64,000 bases of DNA, taken from positions 248,001 through 312,000 of the forward strand of contig CAYSOF010000004.1 in the NCBI GenBank assembly GCA_964432595.1. The letters are read 5' to 3'. The notes beneath the pieces are model-generated. The model was not told the origin of the DNA and made no database searches. It saw only the letters and a program-made list of their open reading frames with translations. Source of the stretch: DASYLJ01 sp964432595. GTDB lineage: Bacteria; Desulfobacterota; Binatia; DP-6. This document shows positions 26,314 to 35,269 of the stretch, piece by piece. Numbering within the stretch: position 1 is the stretch's first letter; the number at the start of each line of letters is the position of its first letter. Made by a program: the position numbers and the translations under genes.

Positions 26314-26325
26314 ACCGAGTTCGGT
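26314..26325. promoter_or_regulatory. Inverted repeat in divergent promoter region
   Basis: ACCGA-gt-TCGGT, a perfect 5-2-5 inverted repeat, is centred between the acyl-CoA dehydrogenase and the transglutaminase-like gene. It is flanked by TTCAA and TTGAA, forming a second outer repeat. It may be an operator for a TetR-type regulator, but its short length makes chance possible. Confidence 0.35.
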
Positions 26326-26370
26326 GGCTGCGCTTGAAATGCGCGCCGGCGCCTCCTAGTAGTCGCCGCG

Positions 26371-28611
26371 GTGCGCGTCGCCGCGACGCTGGTCTGCCTG
26401 GGAGTCCTGGCGTGGGGGGTGCCGGTCCGGGCCGTGAGCCCCCATCACGCGGGCGACGACACCGAGGTCTTCACGGGCACCGAAGAGGTCCCCGGCGGCG
26501 GCGCCTCGCGCACGCCGGCGCTGACCTACTGGCGCGTCCGTGCCGCGCTCAGCGTCGGCGCGTTCGGCAGGCCGGCACGCGTCGGGCTGCTGCTGCCGTT
26601 GTCCGACGGCCGTCAGGACATCCTGATGCGGCATGCCGTCGCGCCGGGGTGGCGCTTCGAGGAGATGCAGGCCGGACCGAACCTGCGGGCGCAGTGGAGC
26701 GCGACCACCGTGCCGGCGGGCGACGTCGTCTACGATCTCGGCGTGCGCATCTCGGAGCGGCACGAGGTGATCCCGTCGGTCCCGCTCGCCGACGTGCCGC
26801 CGCCGCCCGCCGGCGCCGAGATGCTGGCCCCGGGCGAAGACATCCAGAGCCGCGAGGCCGCGGTGGTCGAGCGCGCGCGTGGGATCGTCGGCACGGCGCA
26901 GCGGTACGACGAGGTGGTCTGGTCGCTCTTCCAGTACACCGCCGCCTTCCTGCCGCCGACCGATCCCCCGGGGCCGCAGGACGCGCTGACGGTGCTCGCC
27001 GCACGCCGGGGCAACAGCCTCGGGCGCGCGCGAGCGCTCGTGGCGTTGCTGCGCGCCGCCGGCGTCCATGCGCGGCTCGTCGGCGGCCTGAAGCTCGAGA
27101 ACGCCGCGCAGAAGCGCGCCACCAGCTCGTGGGTCGAAGCATGGACGGGGACCGCCTGGGCGCCGCTCGACCCCGTCGGCAACCACTTCGGCAGCCTCCC
27201 CGACACCTACCTCGCCCTCTACCGCGACGACCTGCCGCTGATCACGCACACGGCGGGCCTGCCGCTCACCTACGGCTTCACGATTCGGCAGACGACCCGC
27301 CGCGGGGTGGAGCAGGGTACGCACGACGAGGCGAGCACCGAGGCCGACGCCGCCACGGACAGCGCCGCGGGGCGCGACGGGGTGCAGACGCACGCGGCCT
27401 ACGTCGCGGCACCCGTGGCATCGGTCGTCATCATCGCCGACCAGAGCGTGCCCGCGGCCGCGACCGACCGGATCCTGGGCGAGGCGCGCGCCGCCTCGAT
27501 CGACTGCGTCCTGCTGACGGCGCGCTTCGACTCGCGCTACTTCCGCGAGCGCTACCTCGAGCGCCTCGTGGCGACGAACACGCCGCTCATCAAGCGGGCG
27601 AACCTCGTCCTCGTCGCGACGGCCGACAGCGCGGGCGCGCTCGCGCTGCTCGGGCTCGCCGAGCGCGGCGTCCGCCTCCCCGACAGCCGCGTCATCGTGG
27701 CGGGCGACATGAGCCAGCCCGCCGCATTGATGCTGGGCTCGCTGCTCTACACGCTGCTCCGCCCCGGGGAGGTGGCCCTCGTGCGCAACGAGGCCGACAT
27801 CCTGCCGCTCTGGGAGATGGCACGCGCGAACCTCATCGACGGCGCGCCGCTCGCGGAGGAGGCGCAGCGCTGGAGCATCGACACGATCGTGCTCGGCGAG
27901 GCGGGGCTGCGGCTGCCACGATGGCGCCGGCCGCTGCTGCACGCGTGGGCGCGCATCGTGAAAGCCGGCGTGCCGCTGCCGGCGCTGACGCTCATCCTGA
28001 TCCTGCCCGTGATCGCGACCATCGTCGTGATCGCCCGCGTCGTCGTCGGCGTGGCGACGTTCGGCATGTTCGGCCCGGTGATCGTCTCCCTGGCGTTCAT
28101 CACGACCGGCCTCTGGTGGGGCACGCTGACGTTCGTCGTGATCGTCGGACTGGGCGTCCTCTTGCGGAGCGGCCTGCAGCACCTCCGCCTGCAGGCGATG
28201 GCACGGCTGGCCATCCTGATCGCGCTGGTGTCGGCGGTGATGGCGGGGCTCACGTACGTCGGCGCCATCATGGGGATCGGGCCGCTGCTGCATCTGAGCG
28301 TCTTCCCGATGCTGATCATGTCCAACGTCATCGAGAGCTTCGCGGCGTCGCAGGGCGAGATGGGCACGCGGCAAGCGGTCCGCATGACGATGAACACCTT
28401 GCTGCTGTCCATCGCCTGCTACCTGATCGTCGACCGCGCGGGCCTGCAGTCGCTCGTGCTGGCGTATCCCGAGCTGCTGCTCGGTACCGTCGTGCTGAAC
28501 GTGCTCGTCGGGAAGTGGCGCGGGGTGCGGCTGCTCGAGTATCGCCGCTTCCTGCGCGCGCATCAGGCGGACGCGGCGCGCGGCGAGGCGCGCCGGGTGG
28601 CGCCGGAATGA
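26371..28611 (+). CDS. Inactive transglutaminase-7TM membrane protein
   Basis: A 746-residue protein matching the architecture of inactive transglutaminase fused to seven transmembrane helices. A signal peptide (about 1-21) precedes a beta-rich region and a transglutaminase-like domain (about 165-280). The usual catalytic Cys and His positions read GNSLGRARALVALLR and SSWVEAWTGTAWAPLDP, so both residues are missing. A Rossmann-like segment (about 350-520) and roughly seven C-terminal helices (about 535-725) follow. GTG start at 26371. It overlaps the ATP-grasp gene by ATGA; this pair is known from other bacteria and is predicted to tag or modify peptides or glutamate-containing polymers. Confidence 0.85.
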   Translation: MRVAATLVCLGVLAWGVPVRAVSPHHAGDDTEVFTGTEEVPGGGASRTPALTYWRVRAALSVGAFGRPARVGLLLPLSDGRQDILMRHAVAPGWRFEEMQAGPNLRAQWSATTVPAGDVVYDLGVRISERHEVIPSVPLADVPPPPAGAEMLAPGEDIQSREAAVVERARGIVGTAQRYDEVVWSLFQYTAAFLPPTDPPGPQDALTVLAARRGNSLGRARALVALLRAAGVHARLVGGLKLENAAQKRATSSWVEAWTGTAWAPLDPVGNHFGSLPDTYLALYRDDLPLITHTAGLPLTYGFTIRQTTRRGVEQGTHDEASTEADAATDSAAGRDGVQTHAAYVAAPVASVVIIADQSVPAAATDRILGEARAASIDCVLLTARFDSRYFRERYLERLVATNTPLIKRANLVLVATADSAGALALLGLAERGVRLPDSRVIVAGDMSQPAALMLGSLLYTLLRPGEVALVRNEADILPLWEMARANLIDGAPLAEEAQRWSIDTIVLGEAGLRLPRWRRPLLHAWARIVKAGVPLPALTLILILPVIATIVVIARVVVGVATFGMFGPVIVSLAFITTGLWWGTLTFVVIVGLGVLLRSGLQHLRLQAMARLAILIALVSAVMAGLTYVGAIMGIGPLLHLSVFPMLIMSNVIESFAASQGEMGTRQAVRMTMNTLLLSIACYLIVDRAGLQSLVLAYPELLLGTVVLNVLVGKWRGVRLLEYRRFLRAHQADAARGEARRVAPE

Positions 28612-29567
28612 TCGCGACGCTCGCCCGCATCCGCCGCGACGTCCTCGGCATCAACCGCCGCAACCACGACTACCTGTTCCGCTGGAACCGGCGTGATCGC
28701 TGGCGGCTCGTCGACGACAAGATCGCGTGCAAAGCCGCGCTGCAGGCGCACGGCGTACCGGTGCCGCCCGTGCTCGACCGCTGCGACGCGCAGTGGGAGA
28801 TCGCCGGTCTGGGCGCGCGACTGGCGGCCCATCGCGACTTCGTGCTGAAGCCCGCCCGCGGCACCGGCGGCGGCGGCATCATGATCGTCGTCGACCGCGA
28901 CGGCGACGCGTTCGTGAAGGCCAGCGGCGTGCGGCTCGGGTGGCCCTACGTCGCCGCCCACGTCGCGGACATCCTGGCGGGGGTCTTCTCGCTCAGCACG
29001 CGCGAGGACAGCCTCCTCGTCGAGGGCCGCGTCGTGCCCGAGCCCGTCACCGGGGCGCTCGCCGTCGGCGGGGTCGCCGACCTGCGCGTGCTCATGCTGC
29101 GCGGCGTGCCGATCCTCGCGATGCTGCGCCTGCCGACCCGGCGCTCCGACGGCCGCGCAAACCTGCACGTCGGCGGCGTAGGCGTCGGCGTGGCGCTCGA
29201 CGAGGGGCGCACGACCTGGGGCATCTCTGGCCGCGCGGCCATCGACGTCCACCCCGATCTCGCCGTGCCGCTCGGCGGCGTCGCGCTGCCGTGCTGGGAC
29301 GAGGCGTTGCGGCTCGCCACCCGTGCCGCCGACGCCGTCGGCTTGGGCTTCCTCGGCGTCGACATCGTGTTCGACGAGCGACGGGGACCGCTCGTCCTCG
29401 AGCTCAACGCGCGGCCCGGGCTCGCCATCCAGCTGGCCAACCGTCGCGGCCTGCGGCCGCTGCTCGAGCGGGTGGCGTCGGCGACGTTGCCGGCCGACGT
29501 CGACGGACGGATCGCGCTCGGCCGCCGGCTCTACCGGGAGGCGGTGGCGCCCGGGGCGAAGCTGTAG
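28608..29567 (+). CDS. ATP-grasp ligase (RimK-like, transglutaminase-associated)
   Basis: A 319-residue ATP-grasp enzyme joining a carboxylate to an amine or thiol at the expense of ATP. Visible landmarks are FVLKPARGTGGGGIMIV (phosphate loop, about 83-98), the lid region with VADLRVLMLRGVPILAMLRLP, and the metal/phosphate residues in GVDIVFDERRGPLVLELNARPG. The family is annotated as alpha-L-glutamate ligase-like. Its ATG overlaps the preceding transglutaminase-7TM gene by 4 nt, so the two are almost certainly coexpressed and act together. The last 37 nt overlap the convergent ExeA-like gene. Confidence 0.88.
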   Translation: MIATLARIRRDVLGINRRNHDYLFRWNRRDRWRLVDDKIACKAALQAHGVPVPPVLDRCDAQWEIAGLGARLAAHRDFVLKPARGTGGGGIMIVVDRDGDAFVKASGVRLGWPYVAAHVADILAGVFSLSTREDSLLVEGRVVPEPVTGALAVGGVADLRVLMLRGVPILAMLRLPTRRSDGRANLHVGGVGVGVALDEGRTTWGISGRAAIDVHPDLAVPLGGVALPCWDEALRLATRAADAVGLGFLGVDIVFDERRGPLVLELNARPGLAIQLANRRGLRPLLERVASATLPADVDGRIALGRRLYREAVAPGAKL

Positions 29568-31318
29568 CGGAGGGCGACGATCCGCGGCTTGCCGTCGCGG
29601 CGCTCGATGTCCCACGAGGCGGTCCCGCGCATCTCGCCGCTGCCGTTCGGCTCCTGGCGATACGTGATAACGAAGGGCCCGCTGACGGTCACCCGCTGAT
29701 CGTTCGCCACGACGACGATGTCCGGCAGCGTGTAGCTGATGCCGTCGATCTGGGCGAACGCGGCGCGATACGCCTCGGCGATCGCCTCCAGGTCCTCGAT
29801 GCCGTTCTCGCTCGCGTCGGGCGAGAAGAGCGTCATCAGCCGCGGCACGTCGCGGTCCTCGTACGCGAGGCGGAACTCGTGCACCAGCGCGCGCGCTTCG
29901 GCCGGCGTCGGTGGCGTCTTGTCCATGAACGGATCGTCGGCCGGATCGACCACGAGCTCGGACTCGACGTTCACGGCTTCGGCGGGCGGTGTCGGCGCGA
30001 CCGCCGGCAGCGTCGTGCTGGGCGCCGTGGCCACGATCGTCACGGGCGGCGGCGCGGCGGTCGGCGTCTCCATGACGAAGTCGACCACGTCGGGCATGGC
30101 GCTGTAGACGCCGACCACGAGCGCGACGGCTGCCGCCAGGCCGAGCGGGACCAGCACGAGTCGGCGCGAGCGCTCGGTGGGCACCACGTCCACGGTGGGC
30201 GGCGGTGGCGGCGGTGTGGGACGAGCCGCCTCGACCGGCGGCGGCGCCGCCGCGACGGTCGGCTCCGTGGCGAGATCGTCGGTGGCGTTCTCGGCGGCCT
30301 CGTCGGCGGGCTCCGGTGCGGGCGCCGGCGCGGGTTCGGGCTCCGGCGGAGGCGGCGCGGCGACGACGGGCGCCGGCTCGGCCTTGGGGGAGGGACGTGG
30401 CGGCACGGGGTCCGGCGGCACCGGATCGGTGACGACGGCCGCAGGCGCAGGCACCGGCGCGGCCACGGGAGCGGGCGCCGGCGGGGCCACGACAGGGTCG
30501 TCGGACGGCGGCAGCAGACGCGAGTAGTCCGCCCAGGCCTCGTCGACGATCTCCGCGGTGATCTTCTTGCTGCCCGTCGCGAAGCCCGTCACGAGGCAGG
30601 CGTCGCACAGCACGTTCACGATGCGCGGGATGCCGCCCGTCACCTCGGCGATGCGCGCCAGGGCGTCGACCGTGAAGAGATCGCGGTCGGGGCTGCCGGC
30701 GTGCTCGAGCCGCGTATGTACGTAGGCGACGACCTCGCCGGGCGCGAGCGGCCGCAGCCGCACGTGCATCGCGATGCGCTGGCGGAGCTGGCGGAGGTTC
30801 CCCTGCGCGAGCTTCGCTTCGAGCTCGGGTTGGCCCGCGAGGAGGATCTGCAGGATCTTCTCGCTGCCGGTCTCGAGGTTCGAGAGCAGCCGCAGCTCCT
30901 CGAGGACGCGCGCGTCGAGATCCTGCGCTTCGTCGATCAGTAGGGCGACGTTGCCGCCGGAGCGCGTGTGCTCGAGCAGGAACTCGTTCAGCCGCTGCAG
31001 GAGGACGAGCTTCTTCGCGCCGTCGACCGGCACGCCGAGCTCCATCAGGATGTACTCGAGGATCTCTTCGAAGCTGACGGTCGGATGCAGCAGCAGCACC
31101 GTGCGCGTCCCGGCCGAGAGCGATTCGAGCAGGTAACGGAGCAGGGTGGTCTTGCCGGTCCCCGCCTCGCCGACCAGGGACAGGAAGCCCTTCCGGTGGT
31201 CGATGCCGTAGGCCAACGCCGCGGCGGCCTCCTCGTAGCAGGGGTTCCGATAGAGGAAGCGCGGATCGGGGGTGATCCGGAAGGGAGGCTCACGAAAGCC
31301 GTAGAAGTTCTCGTACAT
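29531..31318 (-). CDS. ExeA/GspA-like AAA ATPase with NTF2-like domain
   Basis: A 595-residue protein beginning YENFYGFREPPF, the classical ExeA/GspA opening. The AAA+ domain (about 30-270) has Walker A GEAGTGKTT and Walker B LLIDEAQDLD. A proline/alanine-rich linker (about 285-380) leads to one membrane helix (about 392-415, LVLVPLGLAAAVALVVG). The C-terminal 130 residues look like a SnoaL/NTF2-like domain facing the periplasm, where ExeA proteins usually have a peptidoglycan-binding domain. ExeA helps to insert secretins or pili through the wall; here no secretion genes are adjacent. The function is inferred from architecture. Confidence 0.87.
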   Translation of the reverse strand: MYENFYGFREPPFRITPDPRFLYRNPCYEEAAAALAYGIDHRKGFLSLVGEAGTGKTTLLRYLLESLSAGTRTVLLLHPTVSFEEILEYILMELGVPVDGAKKLVLLQRLNEFLLEHTRSGGNVALLIDEAQDLDARVLEELRLLSNLETGSEKILQILLAGQPELEAKLAQGNLRQLRQRIAMHVRLRPLAPGEVVAYVHTRLEHAGSPDRDLFTVDALARIAEVTGGIPRIVNVLCDACLVTGFATGSKKITAEIVDEAWADYSRLLPPSDDPVVAPPAPAPVAAPVPAPAAVVTDPVPPDPVPPRPSPKAEPAPVVAAPPPPEPEPAPAPAPEPADEAAENATDDLATEPTVAAAPPPVEAARPTPPPPPPTVDVVPTERSRRLVLVPLGLAAAVALVVGVYSAMPDVVDFVMETPTAAPPPVTIVATAPSTTLPAVAPTPPAEAVNVESELVVDPADDPFMDKTPPTPAEARALVHEFRLAYEDRDVPRLMTLFSPDASENGIEDLEAIAEAYRAAFAQIDGISYTLPDIVVVANDQRVTVSGPFVITYRQEPNGSGEMRGTASWDIERRDGKPRIVALRYSFAPGATASR

Positions 31319-31382
31319 GCCGGCGCGGCCCTAGACCGCTCATGGTACGTGAGGGACCCCTGAGGTGAAAGCAGCAGGCAGG

Positions 31383-32375
31383 TCAGCGGAACGCCGGCAT
31401 GACTTCGCTCGCGAACTGCGCCAGGAGCGCGTGGTCGAAGGGCGCCCGGACGTTCACGATGAACCCGGTCGCGCCGGCGTCCACGTACTCCTTCAGCCGC
31501 CCCTGGATGTCGGCGGCCGATCCGGCCAGCAGGGACTTGGCGATCCGCTCGTCGACGATCGCGCGGGCGCCGAGCCGGGTCGCCGGTCCGGCCAGCGGGA
31601 TGTTGCTGATCATGACCAGCGGCAGGAACACCGACACCTTCTGGACGCACGGGTCGCGCTCGATCCGCGCACACTCCGCCTTCATCTCCGCGAGCCGGGT
31701 GCGAACGTCGTCCGGGCTGAGACCGATGGGGACGTTCCACTCGTCGGCGTACTTCGCGACCAGCGGCATGATCCACTTGGGTCCCTGGCCGCCGATCACG
31801 ATCGGCGGGTGCGGCTTCTGGATCGGCTCCGGCGACATCGGCGCCTGGAAGAGCGAGTAGTACGTGCCGCTGTACGACGGGTTCCCGCCCTTCCACAGCA
31901 GCGTGATGACCTCGAGCGCCTCGCCGAGCCGCTGCGCGCGCTCCTTCGCGGTGCCGAAGTGGAAGCCGTACGCCTTGTGCTCGTACTCCTCCCAGCCGGC
32001 GCCGATCCCGAACTCGAGCCGGCCGCCGCTGATGTGGTCGACCGTGGTCGCCTCCTTCGCGAGCAGGGCGGGGTTCCGATACGTGTTGCCCGTCACGAGG
32101 AGCCCGATACGGATCGTCTTCGTCTGTCCCGCGAGCCCCGCGAGCATCGTCCAGCCTTCGAGGACGGGACCGTTCTTGTCTCCGCGCAGCGGGGCGAAGT
32201 GATCGTAGCCCCAGGCGGAGTCGAAGCCGAGGCGCTCGGCCTCCTGCCACGTCGCGACGAGCTCGCCGTAGGTGGTGTTCTCCTGCGGCGTGTGGATGCC
32301 GAACGTGATGCGCCCGGCGAGCGCGGGCGCGGCGGCGACCAGTAGGGCGAGCAGTGCTGCGACGACCACCGGCAT
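31383..32375 (-). CDS. LLM-class F420-dependent oxidoreductase, signal peptide
   Basis: A 330-residue luciferase-like monooxygenase family protein (TIM barrel). The body carries ITFGIHTPQENTTYGELV, FDSAWGYDHFAP, IRIGLLVTGNTYRNPALLAKE and GGRLEFGIGAGWEEYE, all typical of F420-dependent members. It begins VVVAALLALLVAAAPALAG, a convincing Sec-type signal peptide without twin arginines. The ATG at 32375 is fixed by an excellent ribosome site (GGAGGAGG about 7 nt upstream). It is the last gene of the F420 operon, 14 nt after cofE, so F420 is the expected cofactor. Export of an F420 enzyme is unusual. Confidence 0.85.
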   Translation of the reverse strand: MPVVVAALLALLVAAAPALAGRITFGIHTPQENTTYGELVATWQEAERLGFDSAWGYDHFAPLRGDKNGPVLEGWTMLAGLAGQTKTIRIGLLVTGNTYRNPALLAKEATTVDHISGGRLEFGIGAGWEEYEHKAYGFHFGTAKERAQRLGEALEVITLLWKGGNPSYSGTYYSLFQAPMSPEPIQKPHPPIVIGGQGPKWIMPLVAKYADEWNVPIGLSPDDVRTRLAEMKAECARIERDPCVQKVSVFLPLVMISNIPLAGPATRLGARAIVDERIAKSLLAGSAADIQGRLKEYVDAGATGFIVNVRAPFDHALLAQFASEVMPAFR

Positions 32376-32389
32376 GAGCGCACCTCCTC

Positions 32390-33148
32390 CTAACGGAACA
32401 GATCGAACTCGGGTTTCCGCACCAGCGCCGCGCTCGCGCCCGTCGTACCCGGCGTGTACGTCACGCCCCGCACGATCGCGACGGCCACGGCGCTGTCCTT
32501 CTCCATGACGAGCCCCGACGCCGCGGCGATCTCGTCCGCCAGCGCGACGACGGTGTGGTGCAGCACGCGGCCGTGCAGATCGGCGCGGCCGCGCAGGTCG
32601 AGCAGCGGCTCCATGCCCGCGCACCCGAGCGCCACCTCGACGAGCCCCTCGCGCCACGGCCGCCCGAAGGTGTCCGTGATGACGACGGCCAGCGCCGCGC
32701 CGAATCGCGCCGCCAGCGCGGCCCGGATGCGCTCGGCCGAGGCGTCGGGATCACGCGGCAGCAGCGTCAGCACGCCGTCGGCGAGCCCGTTCGACTCGTC
32801 GACGCCCGCGTTCGCGCACACCCAGCCGTGCTTCGTCTCGACGATCAGATGGCCCCGATCCATGCGCACGATCCGCTTCGCCTCGCGCAGCACGATCTCG
32901 ACGGCGCGCGGGTCCTTGCCGCTCTGCGTCTGCGCCGCCATCGTCTGGGCGAGGGCCGACGGCACCACGTCGTCGAGCCGGACCACCGCGCCCTCGGCCT
33001 TCGACACCACCTTCTGACACACGACGACGACGTCGCCTGCCTTGAGTCCGACGCGCGACGTCTCGATCGCGTCGCCGATCAGCGCCGGCAGGTCGTCGCC
33101 GGGCGTGATCATCGGCAGGCCCGGGACGGGAACGATGGCGACGGTCAT
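32390..33148 (-). CDS. cofE: F420-0:gamma-L-glutamate ligase CofE
   Basis: A 252-residue ligase that adds the glutamate tail to F420-0 with GTP. Family blocks are the N-terminal PVPGLPMITPGDDLPALI, VCQKVVSKAEGAVV (binding region), KHGWVCANAGVDESN and ITDTFGRPWREGLVEVALGCAG, all near-perfect. The ATG at 33148 overlaps the stop of cofD by 4 nt (ATGA). It lacks the C-terminal FMN domain found in actinobacterial FbiB, as in archaeal CofE; the length agrees. Confidence 0.95.
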   Translation of the reverse strand: MTVAIVPVPGLPMITPGDDLPALIGDAIETSRVGLKAGDVVVVCQKVVSKAEGAVVRLDDVVPSALAQTMAAQTQSGKDPRAVEIVLREAKRIVRMDRGHLIVETKHGWVCANAGVDESNGLADGVLTLLPRDPDASAERIRAALAARFGAALAVVITDTFGRPWREGLVEVALGCAGMEPLLDLRGRADLHGRVLHHTVVALADEIAAASGLVMEKDSAVAVAIVRGVTYTPGTTGASAALVRKPEFDLFR

Positions 33149-34092
33149 GCGGCTCGCACCCCTAGCTCCCGCAGCACCGCCGCCGCAAGACGGGCGGCAT
33201 GCACCGGCGTGTGCATGACGGTGTCGGTGACGAGCACGCGCAGCCCCAGCGCCGCGATGCGTGCCGCCCACGCCGCGTCCGCGCCGTCCAGCACGAAGAG
33301 ATCGATCAGGCCGTCGTAGAGGCGGGCGACTCCGCGCGGCGACACCTCGATGCCGAGTCCGCGCAGCATGCGGTGCAGGGGGCCCCGCACCGGGCGCCCG
33401 CCGACCAGCGGGCAGATCGCCGCCGCCGGTCCGCGCCGCCGCTCGAGCGCGCGCCGTACGCCGGGCACCGCGAGCATCGGTCCGATGGAGACGAGCGGGT
33501 TCGACGGCGCCAGGACGACGGCGCGGGCGTCACGCAGCGCGGCCAGCACGCCGGGCCCCGGGCGCGCCTGCGACGCGCCGGCGATCTCGATCCGCTTCAC
33601 GCGGCCGCGGCCGCGGTGCCGCACCAGGTAGGTCTGGAACGCCAGGCGGCCGCGCTCGGTGTGGACGAACGTGCGCACGCGGTCGTCGGTCATGGGCAGC
33701 AGCGTGGCGCGCAGGCCGTGCGCCTTCGCCAGCGCCGCCGTGACGCGGGAGAGCGGCCAGCCCGCGCGCAGCCGCTCGGTGCGCCAGAGATGCGTGGCCA
33801 GGTCGCGGTCGCCGAGCTGGAACCACGTCGGCGCGCCGAGCGTGCCGAGCGCCTCCAGGCATGCGAACGTCTCGCCCTCGCGGCCCCAGCCGCGCTCGGC
33901 ATCGGCGAGCCCCGTCAGCGTGTAGAGGACGGTGTCGAGGTCGGGCGCGACGTGGAGTCCGATGAACTCCTCGTCGTCGCCGGTGTTGCCGATGATGGTG
34001 AGCTGGCGTGGGTCAGTGCGACGCGAGAGGCCCTGGAGGAATCGCGCTCCCCCCACGCCACCCGCCAGCACCGTGATCGGCGTGCGCGGCAC
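33145..34092 (-). CDS. cofD: 2-phospho-L-lactate transferase CofD
   Basis: A 315-residue enzyme transferring the phospholactyl (or phosphoenolpyruvyl) group to Fo to make (dehydro-)F420-0. Near the N terminus is ITVLAGGVGGARFLQGL, then TIIGNTGDDEEFIGLHVAPDLDT, both diagnostic. VLAPSNPLVSIGPMLAVPG and the C-terminal VTDTVMH motif are present. The first 80 nt overlap the 3' end of cofH in another frame; since the glycine-rich loop starts by residue 9, the start cannot be moved inside. Confidence 0.95.
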   Translation of the reverse strand: MPRTPITVLAGGVGGARFLQGLSRRTDPRQLTIIGNTGDDEEFIGLHVAPDLDTVLYTLTGLADAERGWGREGETFACLEALGTLGAPTWFQLGDRDLATHLWRTERLRAGWPLSRVTAALAKAHGLRATLLPMTDDRVRTFVHTERGRLAFQTYLVRHRGRGRVKRIEIAGASQARPGPGVLAALRDARAVVLAPSNPLVSIGPMLAVPGVRRALERRRGPAAAICPLVGGRPVRGPLHRMLRGLGIEVSPRGVARLYDGLIDLFVLDGADAAWAARIAALGLRVLVTDTVMHTPVHAARLAAAVLRELGVRAA

Positions 34093-35269
34093 CGTCCTCC
34101 CCGATTCGCTTGTAGAGCGTGGTGCGCTGCGCCGGGGTGCGCCCGATGCCGCGCACGAGCGCCTCGATCTCCTCGGCCGACGTGTACTCGCCGGCGTCGG
34201 CGCCCGCCTCGCGCGAGATGCTCTCCTCCATCAGCGTGCCGCCGAAGTCGTTGCAGCCCGCGCGCAGCGAGAGCTGCGCCAGTCGATGTCCGAGCTTCAC
34301 CCACGACGTCTGCAGGTTGTCGATGACGCCGCGGAGCATGCAGCGGCTCATCGCGTACATGCGCAGGTCGCGCAGGCCCTTCGGATGCGGCTCGACCTTC
34401 CCGTCGTGGTAGAGCTGCGTGTTCTCCCAGATGAAGCCGAGCGGCACGAACTCGGTGAAGCCGCCGGTCTCCTGCTGGAGCGTGCGCAGCAGGTCGATGT
34501 GGCGCGCGACGTGGCCCGCGGTCTCGACGTGGCCGTACATCACGGTCGAAGTGGTGGGAATGCCGAGCTTGTGCGCCGTCGTGATGATCTCGATCCAGGT
34601 GCGCACGTCGACCTTCTTGTGCGACAGGATCTCGCGCACCTCGTCGTCGAGGATCTCGGCGGCCGTGCCGGGGATGGAGCCGAGACCACCGTCGCGCAGC
34701 GCGCCGATGTACTCGGGATAGGCGAGGCCGGTGCGACGCGCGCCGTACATGATCTCCATCGGCGAGAACGCGTGCACGTGCAGCGACGGGTGGCGCTGCT
34801 TGATGGCGACCAGGACGTCCCGGTAGGTCCACGCGTCCATGTCGGGGTTGATGCCCCCCTGCATGCAGACCTCGGTGGCGCCGCGCGCGATCGCCTCGTC
34901 CACCTTGCCGAGCACGACGTCCAGCCCGTGCGTGTACGCGTCGGACTCCCAGCGCTGGCGCTTGAACGCGCAGAACTGGCAGTTCACGAAGCAGACGTTC
35001 GTGAAGTTGATGTTGCGGTTCACGACGTAGGTGACGACGTCGCCGACGTCGGTCGCGCGGATCGTGTCGGCGGTGCGCACGAGCGCCGTCAGGTCGTCGC
35101 CGTCGACGCCGAGCAGCGCCTCGGCATCGCCCACTGAGAGCGGCCGGCGGTCGAGCACCCCGTCGAGCATGGTGCGGACCGCAGGGCTGGCCCGACCGAG
35201 CGCCCGCTCGACGGGCTCGTCGTTCAGCGCCACGGCCTCGATGGCATCCCACGAATCGAACCAGCTCAT
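34013..35269 (-). CDS. cofH: Fo synthase subunit CofH (radical SAM)
   Basis: A 418-residue radical SAM enzyme that condenses tyrosine-derived fragments with the uracil precursor in deazaflavin (Fo) synthesis. The CxxxCxxC cluster is in VCFVNCQFCAFKR; also visible are EVCMQGGINPDMDAWTY, HVHAFSPMEIMYGARRTG and STVMYGHVET. Start ATG at 35269, overlapping the end of cofG by ATGA. The C-terminal tail (about 25 residues, His/Gly-rich) overlaps cofD by 80 nt and looks dispensable. Confidence 0.95.
   Translation of the reverse strand: MSWFDSWDAIEAVALNDEPVERALGRASPAVRTMLDGVLDRRPLSVGDAEALLGVDGDDLTALVRTADTIRATDVGDVVTYVVNRNINFTNVCFVNCQFCAFKRQRWESDAYTHGLDVVLGKVDEAIARGATEVCMQGGINPDMDAWTYRDVLVAIKQRHPSLHVHAFSPMEIMYGARRTGLAYPEYIGALRDGGLGSIPGTAAEILDDEVREILSHKKVDVRTWIEIITTAHKLGIPTTSTVMYGHVETAGHVARHIDLLRTLQQETGGFTEFVPLGFIWENTQLYHDGKVEPHPKGLRDLRMYAMSRCMLRGVIDNLQTSWVKLGHRLAQLSLRAGCNDFGGTLMEESISREAGADAGEYTSAEEIEALVRGIGRTPAQRTTLYKRIGEDGAAHADHGAGGWRGGSAIPPGPLASH

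Noticed and set aside
21325..26337. 1670-aa open frame on the plus strand
   Set aside because: Covers five supported genes on both strands and has the low-complexity Arg-rich look of a shadow frame.
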